A stretch of 64,000 nt of DNA from Silene conica (Eukaryota > Streptophyta > Magnoliopsida > Caryophyllales > Caryophyllaceae). Numbering within the stretch: the stretch's first letter is position 1; each line of letters starts with the position of its first letter. Position numbers and translations under genes: made by a program. The notes under the pieces were generated by a model. The model saw only the letters and a list, made by a program, of their open reading frames with translations. It was not told where the DNA came from and did no database searches. Below are positions 1-13,573 of the stretch, one piece after another. The stretch is taken from positions 4,426,649-4,490,648 of the forward strand of contig CM055312.2 in NCBI GenBank assembly GCA_029255685.2. The letters are read 5' to 3'.

Positions 1-138
1 AAATATAATCAAACAATTGATAACCGTCACATCCATGTATAAAGATCTTACTTAACCACTTAATAATGGAAAGTATGAACAACCATACTAAAATAGTAAA
101 CATACTATTAATGACATTATTACTACAATACTAATAAT

Positions 139-190
<52 letters not shown>

Positions 191-312
191 CATAATCATA
201 ATAATACCAACAATAATATCAACAACAATAATATTGATACTAATACTTGCAAGGATAACAGTAGTAACACTAACAATAACACCAACAATAATTTTAATAA
301 TAATAAAAAAAG

Positions 313-349
<37 letters not shown>

Positions 350-944
350 GGATAATTAATAATAATGCACTACATGACAAGACACTACAATTAACACTAA
401 CAATAATAAATAATAAGAATAAACAACCATACAATTGATAATAATAATAATTGTAATAATAATAATAATATTAATAATAATAACCATAGTACATAGACAA
501 CAGCAACAAACATGACAACAGCAACATCGAAACACGAACAATCCCGACACCAACATCGCGACACCACCGACACTAGCTTGGTCCCTCACCATTGAAACCA
601 CTGGCCCCAAACAAAAGTTTGTACTACCCACCACAACTTCCACCCATGGGTCACCATCAAAGACCATCCTAACCGCCCTAAACAGCCTGTCAAAACAGCC
701 TGCACATAACTGATTGCACCGCACCCTTCAGCTCCCTCTTCTTTCCCGCTCTTCTCTCACTCACTCGATCCCCAACACCACCTATGACCACCAACATTAT
801 CACCACTGACTCACGGTGGTTCCAGGGGTGGTCCACTCGAGTCCTCGTTCTCCTCTGACACCCCACGACACCTTCACCAAGTAGTCTGCAACACTTTATC
901 ACCTCCCCTATTTCTGTTTTTTTTTTCCAGTTTTTGCGCCCCTC
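1..944 (-). mobile_element. L0: LTR of a minus-strand LTR retrotransposon, left piece
   Basis: This AT-rich stretch with AAT microsatellites aligns with the LTR of E2: the opening words (taaccgtcac) and the GC-rich block near 540-900 match the sequence around 8790-9900. It has no coding capacity. It is cut at 944 by E1; the 5-bp repeat ccctc at 940-944 recurs at 36891-36895, where the same LTR resumes. The element continues left of the window. It is old and related to, but distinct from, E2. No gene is present in this stretch. Confidence 0.75.
140..200. repeat. (ATA)n microsatellite
   Basis: An AAT/ATA trinucleotide run inside the L0 LTR; a second, shorter run lies at about 316-350. Equivalent runs occur at the matching place in the E2 LTRs (about 8985-9090 and 14820-14970) and in the E1 LTRs, so the microsatellite is an inherited part of this LTR group that varies in length. 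Confidence 0.9.
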
Positions 945-2147
945 TGTAATACCTCGCATTTTGTTTCTATAACACTCGATGAGTAGATAATATTTCGACG
1001 TTAGCATTCGATAATTAACCTATTGAATAATAAGCTAGTCATTTAAGTTTGTGTTTTGTTTATGTGGTTCGTGGGATTCGAACTTGGGACCTTTGGCACA
1101 CTACCATGGGCCTCGAAATGTGTACCAATACAAGAATAACCCACACTTAGTTTATATTTCAAACACATACAAACCCCCACCCTACCGTCATATATCTACA
1201 CTCTCCTAACCTAATCTTACCCTAATTCTCATACAATCACCACACACACTTAAAGCCGACACAGCAGGGAGTAAGTAGGAGGTTCACACGGTGGACTTAA
1301 GGCTGTCTAGGGGAGGTCGAATCTGATGAGAAGTAGGTATGCACAAACACGCTCTTCTTCCCCTGTGTTCTTTTATGTTTTTAATTATATAATTCAATCA
1401 TGTAGGTTGCATTACAGTATCTAATCTTCATATGATAACGATCTATGATGTTGGGAGTCGTGGCTTGGCCATAGTCATACCCTCGTTGACCACATAGGAC
1501 CACCAGGCAAGGCTGTTTTGTCGCCTGTCACGATGCATATCGTCACGTTGCAGAAACAGAGTTCTAACGTGTAATGTTTATGTATGATTTCGATGCTTTT
1601 GCTAGTCACGTTTGTTTTGGGTGTTAGAGTTTTGGGGTTGGTGGTAGTCAGGGTGATTAGATGGTGGTTGTTAGGGTGGGTCTTGGTGTTTCATGACGTT
1701 TCTTTGCTAGGGTTTGTTTGGGTGGTTCACGGTTTAAGCAACAGAATTGAGGTGGGGACTGGGTTTTGATTCGGTTGTTACTGACGGTTGTTGCGGTGTC
1801 AACAACAACCAATAGCCTCCCAGGAACCACCACGGCTCAGAGGCGAGCCTGGTGGTTTCACTGGCGAGGGTGGTGGATGCTGCTGGTGTCGATCGTGGTG
1901 GTTACGATCGTGGTGGTTACGGGCATGGTCAGGCTGTCACGGGGCTGGGTTCGTGTTGGGCACGGGTTGTGTTTGTGTGTTTCTTTTGTCTTAAGTTTAG
2001 GTTGTTCAAGTTTAAATGGGTTGTTATGATGTATAAACATTTACATAATTTTATGGGTGAATTATTAAAGTATATATAAGTAAATATTATGTTTTAAGCA
2101 TTCATTGTTAATGTTTATTATTATTTCCTTATCATTTTGTAATAATC

Positions 2148-2229
<82 letters not shown>

Positions 2230-3250
2230 TGTTGTTATTATTAGTATTAATGTGGTTAGTATGATACTATGTTTGTTAATTTTGTTATGTTATTGATAAT
2301 TATTTTATTGGATTCAATAATAATTGTTGTTGGAATTGTATATTGTAATTAACATGTTTACAATTGTTAGTGTATGGTAAATTGTTAATAATGTCTTATG
2401 GATAGTTAATGTATTTGGGTTATGAGCGATTTTTGTGATAATTAGTTATATGTGCTTACGATTAACGAACGAGAACATGATCAAATAATTATATAGTAGT
2501 GTACGTTGATGGTATGAATAGAATTTAATAGTAAGTACTATTTATAGAAACTGAGCTCGAAGTGGAATAATTCTAGCAGCTGTTCGGTTGTCGTTCTGCA
2601 AATTAAGGTAGGGGACATATCTATGGTTTGTCTTATGACATGAAGTGTATATGTGATGCTTATTACGAGATTGTTATAATTGATATTGAATGTGTTGTGG
2701 AATATTTGTTTATTATTGATTGTGGTGTAGAACGGGACTTGTGATACGAGACTTGTGATATGGCCATGGAAGGTGTGGTGTGATGGAAGGTGTGGTGTGA
2801 TGGAAGGAGGGGTGTGACGGAGGTGAAGTGGATGACTGAATGATGTGGAGATGGAAGGAAGTTGTAATATGTTTATTTATGTCTTGTTGATGTTTTCCTA
2901 CTCAACCTCGTGGTTGACCCTGTGTATTCGTGTGACACCTACAATGATCCGGAATAGGGAGTAGATTCTACAGGAAAGAGACGAATGAGCTAGGAGCTGG
3001 AACGGGAATGTGAGATGCAGACTTGAACCTATTTACAATTAGATCATACACTTAGATAGATATCAGTTGTACTTTTACTCTTCTACTTAGTTTTTTTTGT
3101 AATATCGAACTTTAAATTTTATCAATTTTATATAAAGTACTTTGGTTGTTATACTTTGTTATTCACTACCTCGGTCATTCCGAGAGGGTAACAGTCCTAT
3201 TTATTTGAGAATGTCTGGCTCAAGGCTCTTAAATAAATGGGGGTGTTACA
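945..3250 (+). repeat. E1 5' LTR
   Basis: This 2306-bp LTR starts with TGTAATACC right after the TSD ccctc and ends in GTGTTACA right before the primer-binding site. It contains a GC-rich block (about 1590-2000), a long TAT run (2147-2225), and a terminal hairpin with an AATAAA word near 3207-3240. The 3' copy is found in three pieces (7371-7728, 16622-17495, 35857-36890). No coding region is credible; the open frames in the GC-rich block are low-complexity. Confidence 0.9.
2147..2225. repeat. (TAT)n microsatellite
   Basis: An uninterrupted run of about 26 TAT units in the E1 5' LTR. The matching run in the 3' LTR is where E3 inserted (TSD attat). Its apparent poly-isoleucine reading frame is an artefact of the repeat. 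Confidence 0.95.
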
Positions 3251-3253
3251 AAG

Positions 3254-3265
3254 TGGTATCAGAGC
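3254..3265 (+). other. E1 primer-binding site (initiator Met tRNA type)
   Basis: TGGTATCAGAGC lies 3 bp downstream of the 5' LTR. This is the plant initiator methionine tRNA 3'-end complement used by many LTR elements, and it sets the element on the plus strand. Confidence 0.95.
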
Positions 3266-6200
3266 GAACGATCCTCAGGCCTAAACCAAATGAAAAATAA
3301 TGAACATAGGAAGAGTCAAATAAAATGAACCCCAGGTAGTAACTATTAGGAGCCCCAGGATTGGGATGAGTTAGGGGCCTCCTCAAACCAAGCCATTGGC
3401 CCTTTCAGTCTAACCTGGTAACCCTTGAGTGATGCAGAGAGTGGGTAGTAACAAGATAAAAGCTCGGACCTTGCCTATTTTGCATATATTGTACTAACAG
3501 TTTTGCAGGAGCGGAATGAGGTAAGTTACGATGTGAAACATGGTTAGAGATCTGTATAGTGAAGCATGATAACGATATTGAATGTTGGTTAAAATATATG
3601 ACTTCCAAGTTTTGAGAATATGAGTATGAGTATATGAGTTTAACTTGGATGCATGCGGCTATATGATCCCTGAACCCTTAGGTACAGATATAGTATAATG
3701 ACGCGTGTAAATGATAGAAGCACCATAATCTATAGCTAACTTGGATGTTAGATGTAGGAGAGATATGACCATGATTGACTAGAATGGTTAATAGAGCCAA
3801 CCAGGCAACGTTCTTACAGGATGCGGAATCAAGTTAAGTCCTGTGTATAAAGGTAGTAGACCGAAACGGATGTCGTGTCAGTTGATAATTGTTTTGTTGC
3901 TATTGTGAGTGTGTATATATACTTCTTATTTGAACTCCTTATCCCTTGCAAGAGTTTACTGTTTGGCTTACTAAGCGAATGCGATCGAATTTTGAGATTT
4001 ATGATTGTTATTATTTTACTAATTGCCTTAGCAATCCATGTCTAGTGATATGCGAAATGTGTTGCGCCAAGCCATGAATGTTATATAGTTATGTGTAGGT
4101 TCTTCTTTAAAGTTACATGTCAATTCCATATTTATTTTATGCATATATAACTAGTGAATTATTTAATTGTTTCTATTTTCAGTTTCAAAATTTTTACTGT
4201 GTACTAGATGATAAGTATAGTTGAAATAAGGAATGAATGTTAATATGGTGTAAAGTGCTGTCTATGCTTCAAATATTATGACAATGTGCTTTGGAAGAGG
4301 AATGATTGAGTTTCGATGTAGTAATGTGAACTTGCAAGGGAACCAAAATTTTGATAAACTTTTATAATGTTACCTTGTTTTGTACGGGCTGCCATTTAAA
4401 ATATGTTCTCTATATGCATATGAAAATTTTATGTATGATAACCTTTTGAGTTAGCTTTCCAATGTCTTTGGTTTCATGTTAATAGGAGTTATATTTTGAG
4501 AGAAATAAATACTTTAGTTGACAGTGGTCGGATTGTTACTGCACAGTTCCGTTTTGACCCATGTTTTTGTAAAGGAAACCATTTACAACGTGTTTATTGA
4601 TTGTGCACAACTCCAACTTCACTTTCTAGAATATTCTTTCATGTTTCCAAAATGATAAGCCACATAAAATCTTAACGAGTCGATATTTAATGGCGATTTT
4701 TGCAAGTTGTCCAATTTTTTGTCATATTGCTGTAAAGTTTTTGTCCAAACCAACTGAGTCGTAAAAAAATTGTTATAAATAATTTCATTGAGATATGCTT
4801 TCGATTCTTTTCCCTATGATTAGCTAAGTTCATTAAATTTTCTAAAAACTACAATAGCTCGCAAGATAACTAAGCGGTTATCTAATTATGATTTTTTTTT
4901 TTTTGTTTTTTGTAAGATGCTGCATAATGTTTAATTGGTGAAATTGTGAGTTATGTAAGTTTCATATAAAAGTTTAATCAATTATAAATTATGTGGTGTG
5001 GCCGCGTGATATCCTGATATGTCATTAGTAACATGAAAAATAGACTTACGATATGAATAAGAACCTTACTATATGATAATGTAACCTTGCTCATTTCGTC
5101 AAGTTTCATGAAAATTACTTTCTAGTGCTATGACCTCAAAACAATTATGTGATGTTCGTATGTGATGTTAGAATCATGTTTATCAGAGAAGAGTTTGGCC
5201 AAGAGGTAGAATGAAATTTACCTGGTAAGCTTATTAGCATGATATAACAACCTAAGTGTTATACGTAATTCTGATTATTTTGAACAATGTGAATCTTGTT
5301 GATGTTCTTTCGTATATTAATGGGTTATCCCTATCTAGTTCCCTGCGATTTTAATCTTCATAATCTCTTCAAGTATACTGGTATGCCATAAAGTGAATTG
5401 TACATTGTTATATTTAAAACCTTATCACGATATATTAAATTATTAATTGGTTGACATGTGAGTCATGGAAGTAGTAGTCGTGTGAATTCATTTACTTTTA
5501 TCGTTAAAATTTTCATAATTCATGGGCTACAAGAACAATGTTTTAGTAAGGAAGAGTCAGAATGTCCCCGTGTAATCTTGTTTCGATCTATAACTTGTAA
5601 AATTTTCTTTTGATTCGTGTTTAAAAATGGCCACAAACACCACTTCAATGCTCAAAAGTTTCAAATGTTTTGAAAGTAATGATTATCCATGATAACGCTT
5701 GATGTTTTGATAATTATAGTGATTGTTTGTAATATGACAAATTCTGTAGCTACGTGTTGATGAAATCCTGCACAAATATTTAATTACTGCACATTATATA
5801 AACCTGTTAGTTCGCAAGTCTTGTATGCTAATAGTTTCATGACATGATGTAATGTGATTGGATGGGAAAAATACCTATGTGATTTTAACTTATTGCTATC
5901 CAGAAATGTTAAGCGGTCTTGTTAGTCCATGGTCGTGTACATCTTATGAAACATGTCAATGCTCCATGTTTAATTGCGTTAACTAATTTTGCCCTATGTC
6001 TTTCCTAAAATATGATTTGCTTCTATAATATGATTATGAACATGAGATGTTTTTCTATGACAATTATGAACTACGAGTTTGCTGATTATCTACATTTGTG
6101 TAAATACGTAACTATGTGTTAAAACTTGAAGGGTTTATAGGTGATAGCTATTTTGATCCTGATTTACCGCGTAACGCGATTTATGCCGATCCTAAGACTC

Positions 6201-7357
6201 TTGTTATTGCTCGAGGTTATATGATTACGTGGTACTTGCTTTGGGTCTCTTTTGAGTACTTATTTGAGTTGAATATTAATAATTGTCCTTTTATTTTGAT
6301 AGTTAAATTTTTTTTTGATAAGATAATTCTTTTGTTGTGAGACGGGTTGAGTTGTGGAATGGGTAAACTTTTGGTAAGTGATTAGTTGTGTTATGTAAAA
6401 TATTTTGTATTTGGTTGAACTAATTTGGACAAGAGTATGGTAATGTCTTTTAAGCATGAAATTCATTATTATGAATGATACTATGAGCAAGCACTAGAGA
6501 ATTAATCATGGTACAATGCTACGTGAGCTAGTAAAGTGCAAGTTCAGAGTTCGGGTATTGATGTTAAGGATTCGTTTTGGCCTTTTGATAAGCTCGAGTT
6601 GTGTCCTGGTCGTATTATTATAGTTGTTACCCTTGACTAAGACTCGTGGGTGAGCAGCTTAGAGTTTTACTCCAAGTGTGGAGCATGGTTCATTGTTGAA
6701 TCTCTAACAATAATGATACTGAAATTGTAATGAAAATTGGTTACTGGCATTGAGTTATGAGTTATTAGGCCGTTGTGCCAGATTGTGTTTACGGTCCAGT
6801 GTGACCTTGGTTATTGAGTTATATTCTGAATTTGACATCAATATTGAGATGGAGGTATTGGTTGCGGTTTAATTCCGCCAGTTCACCCACCCCTTTTCTT
6901 TGGTCTTTAGTTCGACAATGAGAATACGATACTTGGTCCCTTGGAGCAAGACTTTATGAGATAAAGTAATGAGTAAGACATAATTTTGAGCTAGAATTTT
7001 ATGGGGTTACGGGGACGTAACCATGTTTTAAGGAGGATAGGATTGTAAAATCTTAATGATTTTGATAAGGCTAGTTGTTATGACCTGGCTAATTGGTGTG
7101 TTGTGATTGTTCGAATATACTTGGTAATCTTGATTACTTATGTTATGCATTATATTGTGTTTCGTGAAGTATCCTTAAATAAAGTTATGTGTTAAACTTT
7201 GGGGACAAAGTTTTCTTAACGAGGGTAGAATGTAACATTTCGTGTTCTAAGGTACCTTTATTAATTTTGTTGGCATCAAATTCTGTGTTCGTTATGTGCC
7301 TAGTGACTAGTTAGTTGACCAGCCATGGGATGTGAACTTCGGGACAAAGTTCATTTT

Positions 7358-7370
7358 AAGGGAAGAAGAC
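7358..7370 (+). other. E1 polypurine tract
   Basis: AAGGGAAGAAGAC directly precedes the 3' LTR start at 7371 and serves as the plus-strand primer. An upstream look-alike (GAGGGTAGAA followed by TGTAACATTTCG at 7231) lies 140 bp before it. Confidence 0.85.
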
Positions 7371-7728
7371 TGTAATACCTCGTATTTTGTTTTTATAACA
7401 CTCAACGAGTAGATAATATTTCGACGTTAGCATTCGATAATTAACCTATTGAATAATAAGCTAATCATTTAAGTTTGTGTTTTGTTTATGTGGTTCGTGG
7501 GATTCGAACTTGGGACCTTTGGCACACTACCATAGGCCTCGAAATGTGTACCAATACAAGAACAACCCACACTTAGTTTATATTTCAAACACATACAAAC
7601 CCCCCACCATGCCGTCATATATCTACACTCTCCTAACCTAATCTTACCCTAAATCTCATATAATCACCACACACACTTACAGCCGACACAGCAGAGAGTA
7701 GGTAGGAGGTTCACACGGTGGACTTAAG
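7371..7728 (+). repeat. E1 3' LTR, piece 1
   Basis: The first 358 bp of the 3' LTR differ from the 5' copy at about 14 sites by my count. It is cut at TTAAG (7724-7728) by E2. Confidence 0.9.
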
Positions 7729-10700
7729 TGTAACACCCCCATTTATTTAAGAGCCTTTAGCAAGACATTCTCAAATAAATAGAACTGTTACCATCTCGGA
7801 GTGACCGAGGTAGTGAATAACAAAGTAAAACAAACCAAAGTACTTTACACAAAACTGATTAAATTTAAACTTTTATGTATTACAACTACTACACAAGAAC
7901 AAAGTACAACTGATGATAACATCTAAGTATGTGATCCAATTCTAAGTAGGTCCAAGCCATGTCTCTCTCCTTGCCCAAGCTCCTAGTCCATCTGTCTCTG
8001 ACCTGTAGAATCTACTCCCCATTCCGGATCATCGTAGGTGTTCACGAATACACTGTCAACCTCGCGGTTGAGTAGAATAACACAATAATAATAATGCAAC
8101 AAATGATGATATGCAAGTGCCATGCCACTACTGAGCTCAATCACAACCCGAAACACCAATCATAACCCGAAACACCAAGCCATACCGAACCTCCCGGCAG
8201 ACTATAATCGGTCGTTACCGAATACCAGCATAACAGCTGAGGTCACCAGGTCTAGTCCTGTAGAACTAGCCTGGGCCCAATAATATCTCATCATCTCCAA
8301 TCCGTATCCAATGCACATGCTATGCTCGTGAATGCAACAATACTCTTAATCAATCATGCTATTAAACAATGCAATGCGCATACCAATAATAATAATAATC
8401 AACACTCAAACCGACCAATATCATTCCCATATAAATCATGCTCAGCATCCAATACACACAATCCAACATCCATTCATAACACATCATAGACTATGGTGTC
8501 AGTGTATCCTACCTGAATAGCAATATAATCCAATAGCAAGCCAGCAGATAACAGTATTATGCCACCTCACAACCGTCACCTAACAAATATAATATACGTA
8601 ATCACTAACTGATGCAATTATGCAACTAATTTAATATATTTAGTATCCAAATTAATTATTTAAATAATATCATGCCTAATGAGACCGTATAAACATGACT
8701 ACTTTAACTAAATAACCGACCTGTCCTTATTACTTTTATAACCAATTTCGATTGAACAAACGAACATAGAAAATATAATATATAATCAAATTATTGATAA
8801 CCGTCACATATAAAAACTCACTTAAAAACCTTAATGATTAACAACATAAACAATACTTACTAACAATACTAATACTAACAATAATAACAACTAAGAACAA
8901 TATTAGAAATAATAATATATTAACAATAACAACAATAGTAATATAAATATTAATAATAGTGTTAATACTAATAACATTAATAATGATAATAATAATGATA
9001 ATAATAATAATATTAAACAAGCAACACATGTACATACTAATAATATAATAATAATAATAATGATGATAATAATAATAATAATAATAATAATATTACATAA
9101 GCAATACACCAAAGACCAAAACAACGAAAGAAACAAAAGTCAGTAGTAATGTAATGTCATCACAACCAGCCCCTGCAATACCGTAACCAAACCAGACCCA
9201 CGACACCACAATTCAAGACGCAAAACCACCAGCCAGACAACCCTTAGCCACCGCTATCAGCCACATTCTCGAGCTTGTACCACCAACTATAACCACCACA
9301 CTCTCGTTGCCACCTGAACCCACCATAAACGCCCTAACACACTGCCCAAACCCGACTAAACATACACGGTTACGCCTGTTTTCGTTACCGTCACCCAACC
9401 ACCCTCTTTTCTCACGTCACCCTCGCTAACCACCAGCCCCTACGCGTACCCTGGACACCACCATCATCACCACCGACCCACGGTGGTTCCAGGGGTCTTT
9501 ACCTCTTCCCTTCGTCACGCCCTGAAACCCACAAAACGCCCTCGCAAACCCCTGCACTCATGACACCACACTCTGTTTTCACTCCCCCTAAACAACCGTG
9601 TGCCACCCCTTACATATACGACTCCAGCCACCAGAACCACTACTCTAGTCGCCTCTTGCCACCACCCTCGACATCTACTACAACCCACGACTCTATTGGT
9701 GGTAACCACCAGACTTCGAGACCTCTACCACCGCCTGTAAAAGCGTCTGAAAAGATCCCGCAAACACCATTGTTCCCCTGTTTCTGCTGCTCCTGAACAC
9801 ACTGCAAAATCCCGCCTTCTCCGGCCACCACTCACCACCCTATGGCCACCACAACCAACTAGAACCACCCTGCCCCGACTAACAGAAACTTGTACCCAAA
9901 ACGGAATCAAAATAACAGTTCAAAATGCAATTGAAAAGAAACAGCGTGACATAGAATAAAAAGGAAAATTGTCGACAAAACGATTGCTTACAGGTCACGG
10001 TGGTTGGCGATTATGGTGATGATGACGCTGGTGATGCAGCCCTCTTATCCCTCCTAAATCTCACGGTGGCTGAGGTTGAAATAGGGTTTCGAATTGAAGG
10101 TTGTATGAAGGGGAATGGAGACTGTAATGTCGATGGTTGGAAGGCCTTTTTGGGTTAGGGTAAGAACGTGTATTTGGTTTTGTCGATGTAGTGTATGAGT
10201 TAGGGTTTAGGTTTACGTTGCTCACTCAGCTTCTCTCAACTCTAAACCCGTTTCCAACATTCCTTACTCGGCCCATCACGCATTTCGAAACACTTATATA
10301 TCAATAACACGTTCTTAAATCGTAACTTAAAAATAAACGAGTACATAATTAATTATACTAATTAAATTATGTAAACTAATATTAGTAAATACTAATTTAA
10401 TTAATTATAAGAATATATATAAATTTTAGGATTTAAATACAATTACGTCTTAAATAATAAAATAACAGAAATTAAGTATAACGAGAAATAATATAAAATA
10501 GGAAATATATATAATCATAAATTATAAATATATTACTAAAATTAAGAAATACGAATGAAATGCCATTTTACAAAATAACCCTCGAATATAAAATAATTAT
10601 GAAATAAGAAATAATCGTAGAAATACGATTTATAAAACAATAACCGTTTACGTAAAATACTTTACAAAAATGCCTTTTGAAATACGTGTATAACCACCAG

Positions 10701-10743
10701 GGTTTGAGTGCCGTTGACCGAGTCTAAAATACGGGGTATTACA
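7729..10743 (-). repeat. E2 3' LTR
   Basis: A 3015-bp LTR (window-left copy, 3' in element sense). It contains an AAT microsatellite near 8985-9090, a GC-rich, CCACC-rich block at about 9180-9900, and a very AT-rich end (10300-10700). Short open frames in the GC-rich block are present in both LTR copies only because LTRs are copied from each other; they show no recognisable protein. Confidence 0.92.
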
Positions 10744-13573
10744 GTCTTCCCTCCTTAAAATGAACTTCGTCCCGAAGTTCGCTACCCCATAACGGTAAGG
10801 AAACATATAACAAGCAGGAAACAATCACAAGTAGCACTTATATAGACTTTAAAACACGAAATGTTACATTCTACCCTCGTTAAGAAAACTTTGTCCTCAA
10901 AATTTTAACGCATAACTAAGTTAAAAGATATATCACGAATCACGGCATACTAATTATCATTATCAACTAGCCATATCATAAAGCATCAAGATTTTACAAT
11001 CCTATCCTCCTTAAAACAAGGTTACGTCCTCGTAACCCCATTACAAAATTTTACATTCACTGCTCAAGAAATGTCAATTCACATGATAAGGTAATTACCC
11101 CTAGCATCCGACTTTTGAAGCAACCATCATATTTATCAATTTCATGCTACGCATTAAAACAAAATCAAGGTAACTACTAGTACCTATATACCCTTAAATT
11201 TTAACACAAACTTAACGTATTTACACCAATGTAGGTAATCAGCTAACTCATAGCTTAAAATTGACAATTCAAAACATTTCATGCTCATAATCATATTATA
11301 GAAACGAAATCATATTCTAGAAAAGACATAAGGCAAAATTTAACCAATATAATTAAACATGGAGCATTGGCTTATTTGACAAGATATACACCAATCATAG
11401 ACTAGCAGGTCAGCTTAACATTTCGAGGTATAAATAAGTTAAAACCACGTAGGTGCATTTCTCATCTACTCAATATACATCAATCATAAATCCAGTAATG
11501 GATATAACGTGCAGAATAAGGGGTTTATATCAACAATTTCATATTTAGGCAAAAATTTTATTAACATGTAGCTACACATTCTTCCTGTTGTAAAACAATT
11601 ACCATAATTATCAAACATCAGCTTGATCATGGATTATCAATTTGAAAACATTTCGAAACTTTCAAAACAATGAAGTTGTAATTAATAACAATTTATAAAC
11701 ACGATTCAACTAACGATTTTACAAGTCATAGATCGAAAACAAGACTAGCATTCTCACAATTCACGTGTCAACTAAATTACGAATTCAATATATTGTGATC
11801 AGACTTAAACATAACGATATGTAATTCACCTTGTGGCGTAACCAATAGCGTCAATATAAAAGAAACTAACTTTGTATGAAACGCACCAAATAATAATTAA
11901 GGTTATATTATTATATAACAAAGTTCATATGCATATAATATGTCTACTATTCATGCTACTATGTCATATCGGAATATTACATGATTACATAGCATAATTC
12001 ATATGTGATTTAAACTTTTATATTTAAAACTTTACCAATTCAAAAATCAAACATCACTTAGCAACTTCCAAAAACCATAATTAAAACCATAAGGGATTAA
12101 CTAGTCATAGGAAGAACAATCAGTTCAAAGCTTAAGGAAATTATTTATAATAAATTTTACAACTCAGTGGGTTTGAACAAAACTTTATAGCGCTTACACG
12201 GAAATTGGACAATTTGCAAAAATCACTATTAAATAATGACTCATTAAGATTTTACGTGGCTTATCATTTTGAAAACGTGAATGAAAATTCTAGACAGTCG
12301 AGTTGGAAATATGCATAAACAATAAGCACGTTTTTAAATGATTTCCTTTACAAAAACATAGGTCAAAACAAAACTGTGTGGTAACAATCTGGCCACTGTT
12401 AACCAAAATATTTATTTACTTAAAAATATAAGTCGTTTTAACATGAAATCAAGATCATAAGAAAGTTAACTCATAAGGTCATCATACATAAAACTTACAC
12501 ATTCTTATAGAGAACACATTTTAAACGACAACCCGTACAAACCAGGTAATATTCAGGAATTTATTAAAATTTTTGTTCTTTTAAAATTACTACACATTAT
12601 CACACAATCATACTTTCTCCAAAACATGTTGACATATTAGTGAAGCATTGAAATCACATTGCACCATATTAACATGTAATTGCCATCTAAATCAAAACGG
12701 TGAAGATTACGAAATCGCAAATAAAATCAACTAAATAACTCAATCATCATGCATGTATAGGCAATACAGTAGTTTCCATCTTCGGAACTATCACAATCTA
12801 TTTAGGTACGTAAATATATCCTAGAAGTCACTAAGGTGCCACTTATCAGCAACTCATTACACATATCATTTTACTATATCTCTACCTACGGGTTCCGGGA
12901 TCATATAGCCGCATGCATATCACCAGACATGGATTACTATAACATACAAATCTGATCATTCTTATTCAAATACTAAACAACATATTACATAATTGCGATA
13001 GTCATTTAGTAACCAGATATCATATAGACATTTCAAATCACCAAACTCATATGATCATATCACTCCAAATTATTGTTCAATAGATATACAATCATTCTCT
13101 GCAAATTTTTAATTCAATCCTTCAGATGAACAACATTTCAAGATCAGTCGTATTCTTCTAATGCACATCATTATACGAGTCAAGCTTATATTTCAAAGTC
13201 ATATTCCAAATTTTATGTTCTCAATACTTAGAAGTCATATATATCAACCAACATTCAATATCATTATCATGCTTCACAATACAGATCATCAACCATATTT
13301 CACATCATAACTTACCTCATTCCTTTTCTGCGGAAACGTTAGTACAATATGCAAGGTCTAACTTTTATTTTATTCTACCCACTATCTGCATCACTCAAGG
13401 GTTACCAGGTTAGACTGAGAGGGCCAATGGCATGGTTTGAGGGGGCCCCTAACTCATCCCAATCCTGGGGCTCCTACCAGTCACTAACCTGGGGTTCATT
13501 TTATTAGACTCTTCTTACATTCATCATTATTCATTTAATTTAGGCCTGAGGATCGTTCGCTCTGATACCACTT
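10744..13573 (-). other. E2 interior, non-coding
   Basis: The 2830-bp interior is AT-rich, with no open frame of 60 codons or more on either strand and no retroelement protein motif. On the minus strand the polypurine tract (complement of 10744-10757, GGAGGGAAGAC) adjoins the 3' LTR. An upstream copy of the tract plus LTR start lies at about 10868-10890. Confidence 0.85.
13558..13570 (-). other. E2 primer-binding site (initiator Met tRNA type)
   Basis: On the minus strand TGGTATCAGAGCG follows the 5' LTR by three bases. Its position fixes the element's orientation and identifies 13574-16616 as the 5' LTR. Confidence 0.93.

Larger units (their letters stand above)
3251..7370 (+). other. E1 interior, non-coding
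   Basis: These 4.1 kb lie between the primer-binding site and the polypurine tract and show no gag, protease, RT, RNase H or integrase motif in any frame. Only short, AT-rich open frames occur. The first 170 bp after the primer-binding site match the same part of E2 (13400-13570 on the other strand), which suggests a retained leader or packaging region. The last 170 bp contain a duplicated polypurine tract plus LTR-start module. Confidence 0.8.

Noticed and set aside
2105-2296. Short open frames of almost pure isoleucine (also near 8838-9136)
   Set aside because: They are translations of AAT/TAT microsatellites, not genes.
6116-6340. A 74-codon frame in the E1 interior
   Set aside because: Isolated, AT-rich, no recognisable domain, and in a region otherwise without coding signal.
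9560-9796. Open frames on both strands repeated at 15433-15669
   Set aside because: The repetition reflects the two LTRs of E2. The frames are low-complexity Pro/Ser/Gly-rich, overlap each other on both strands and match no family I recognise.
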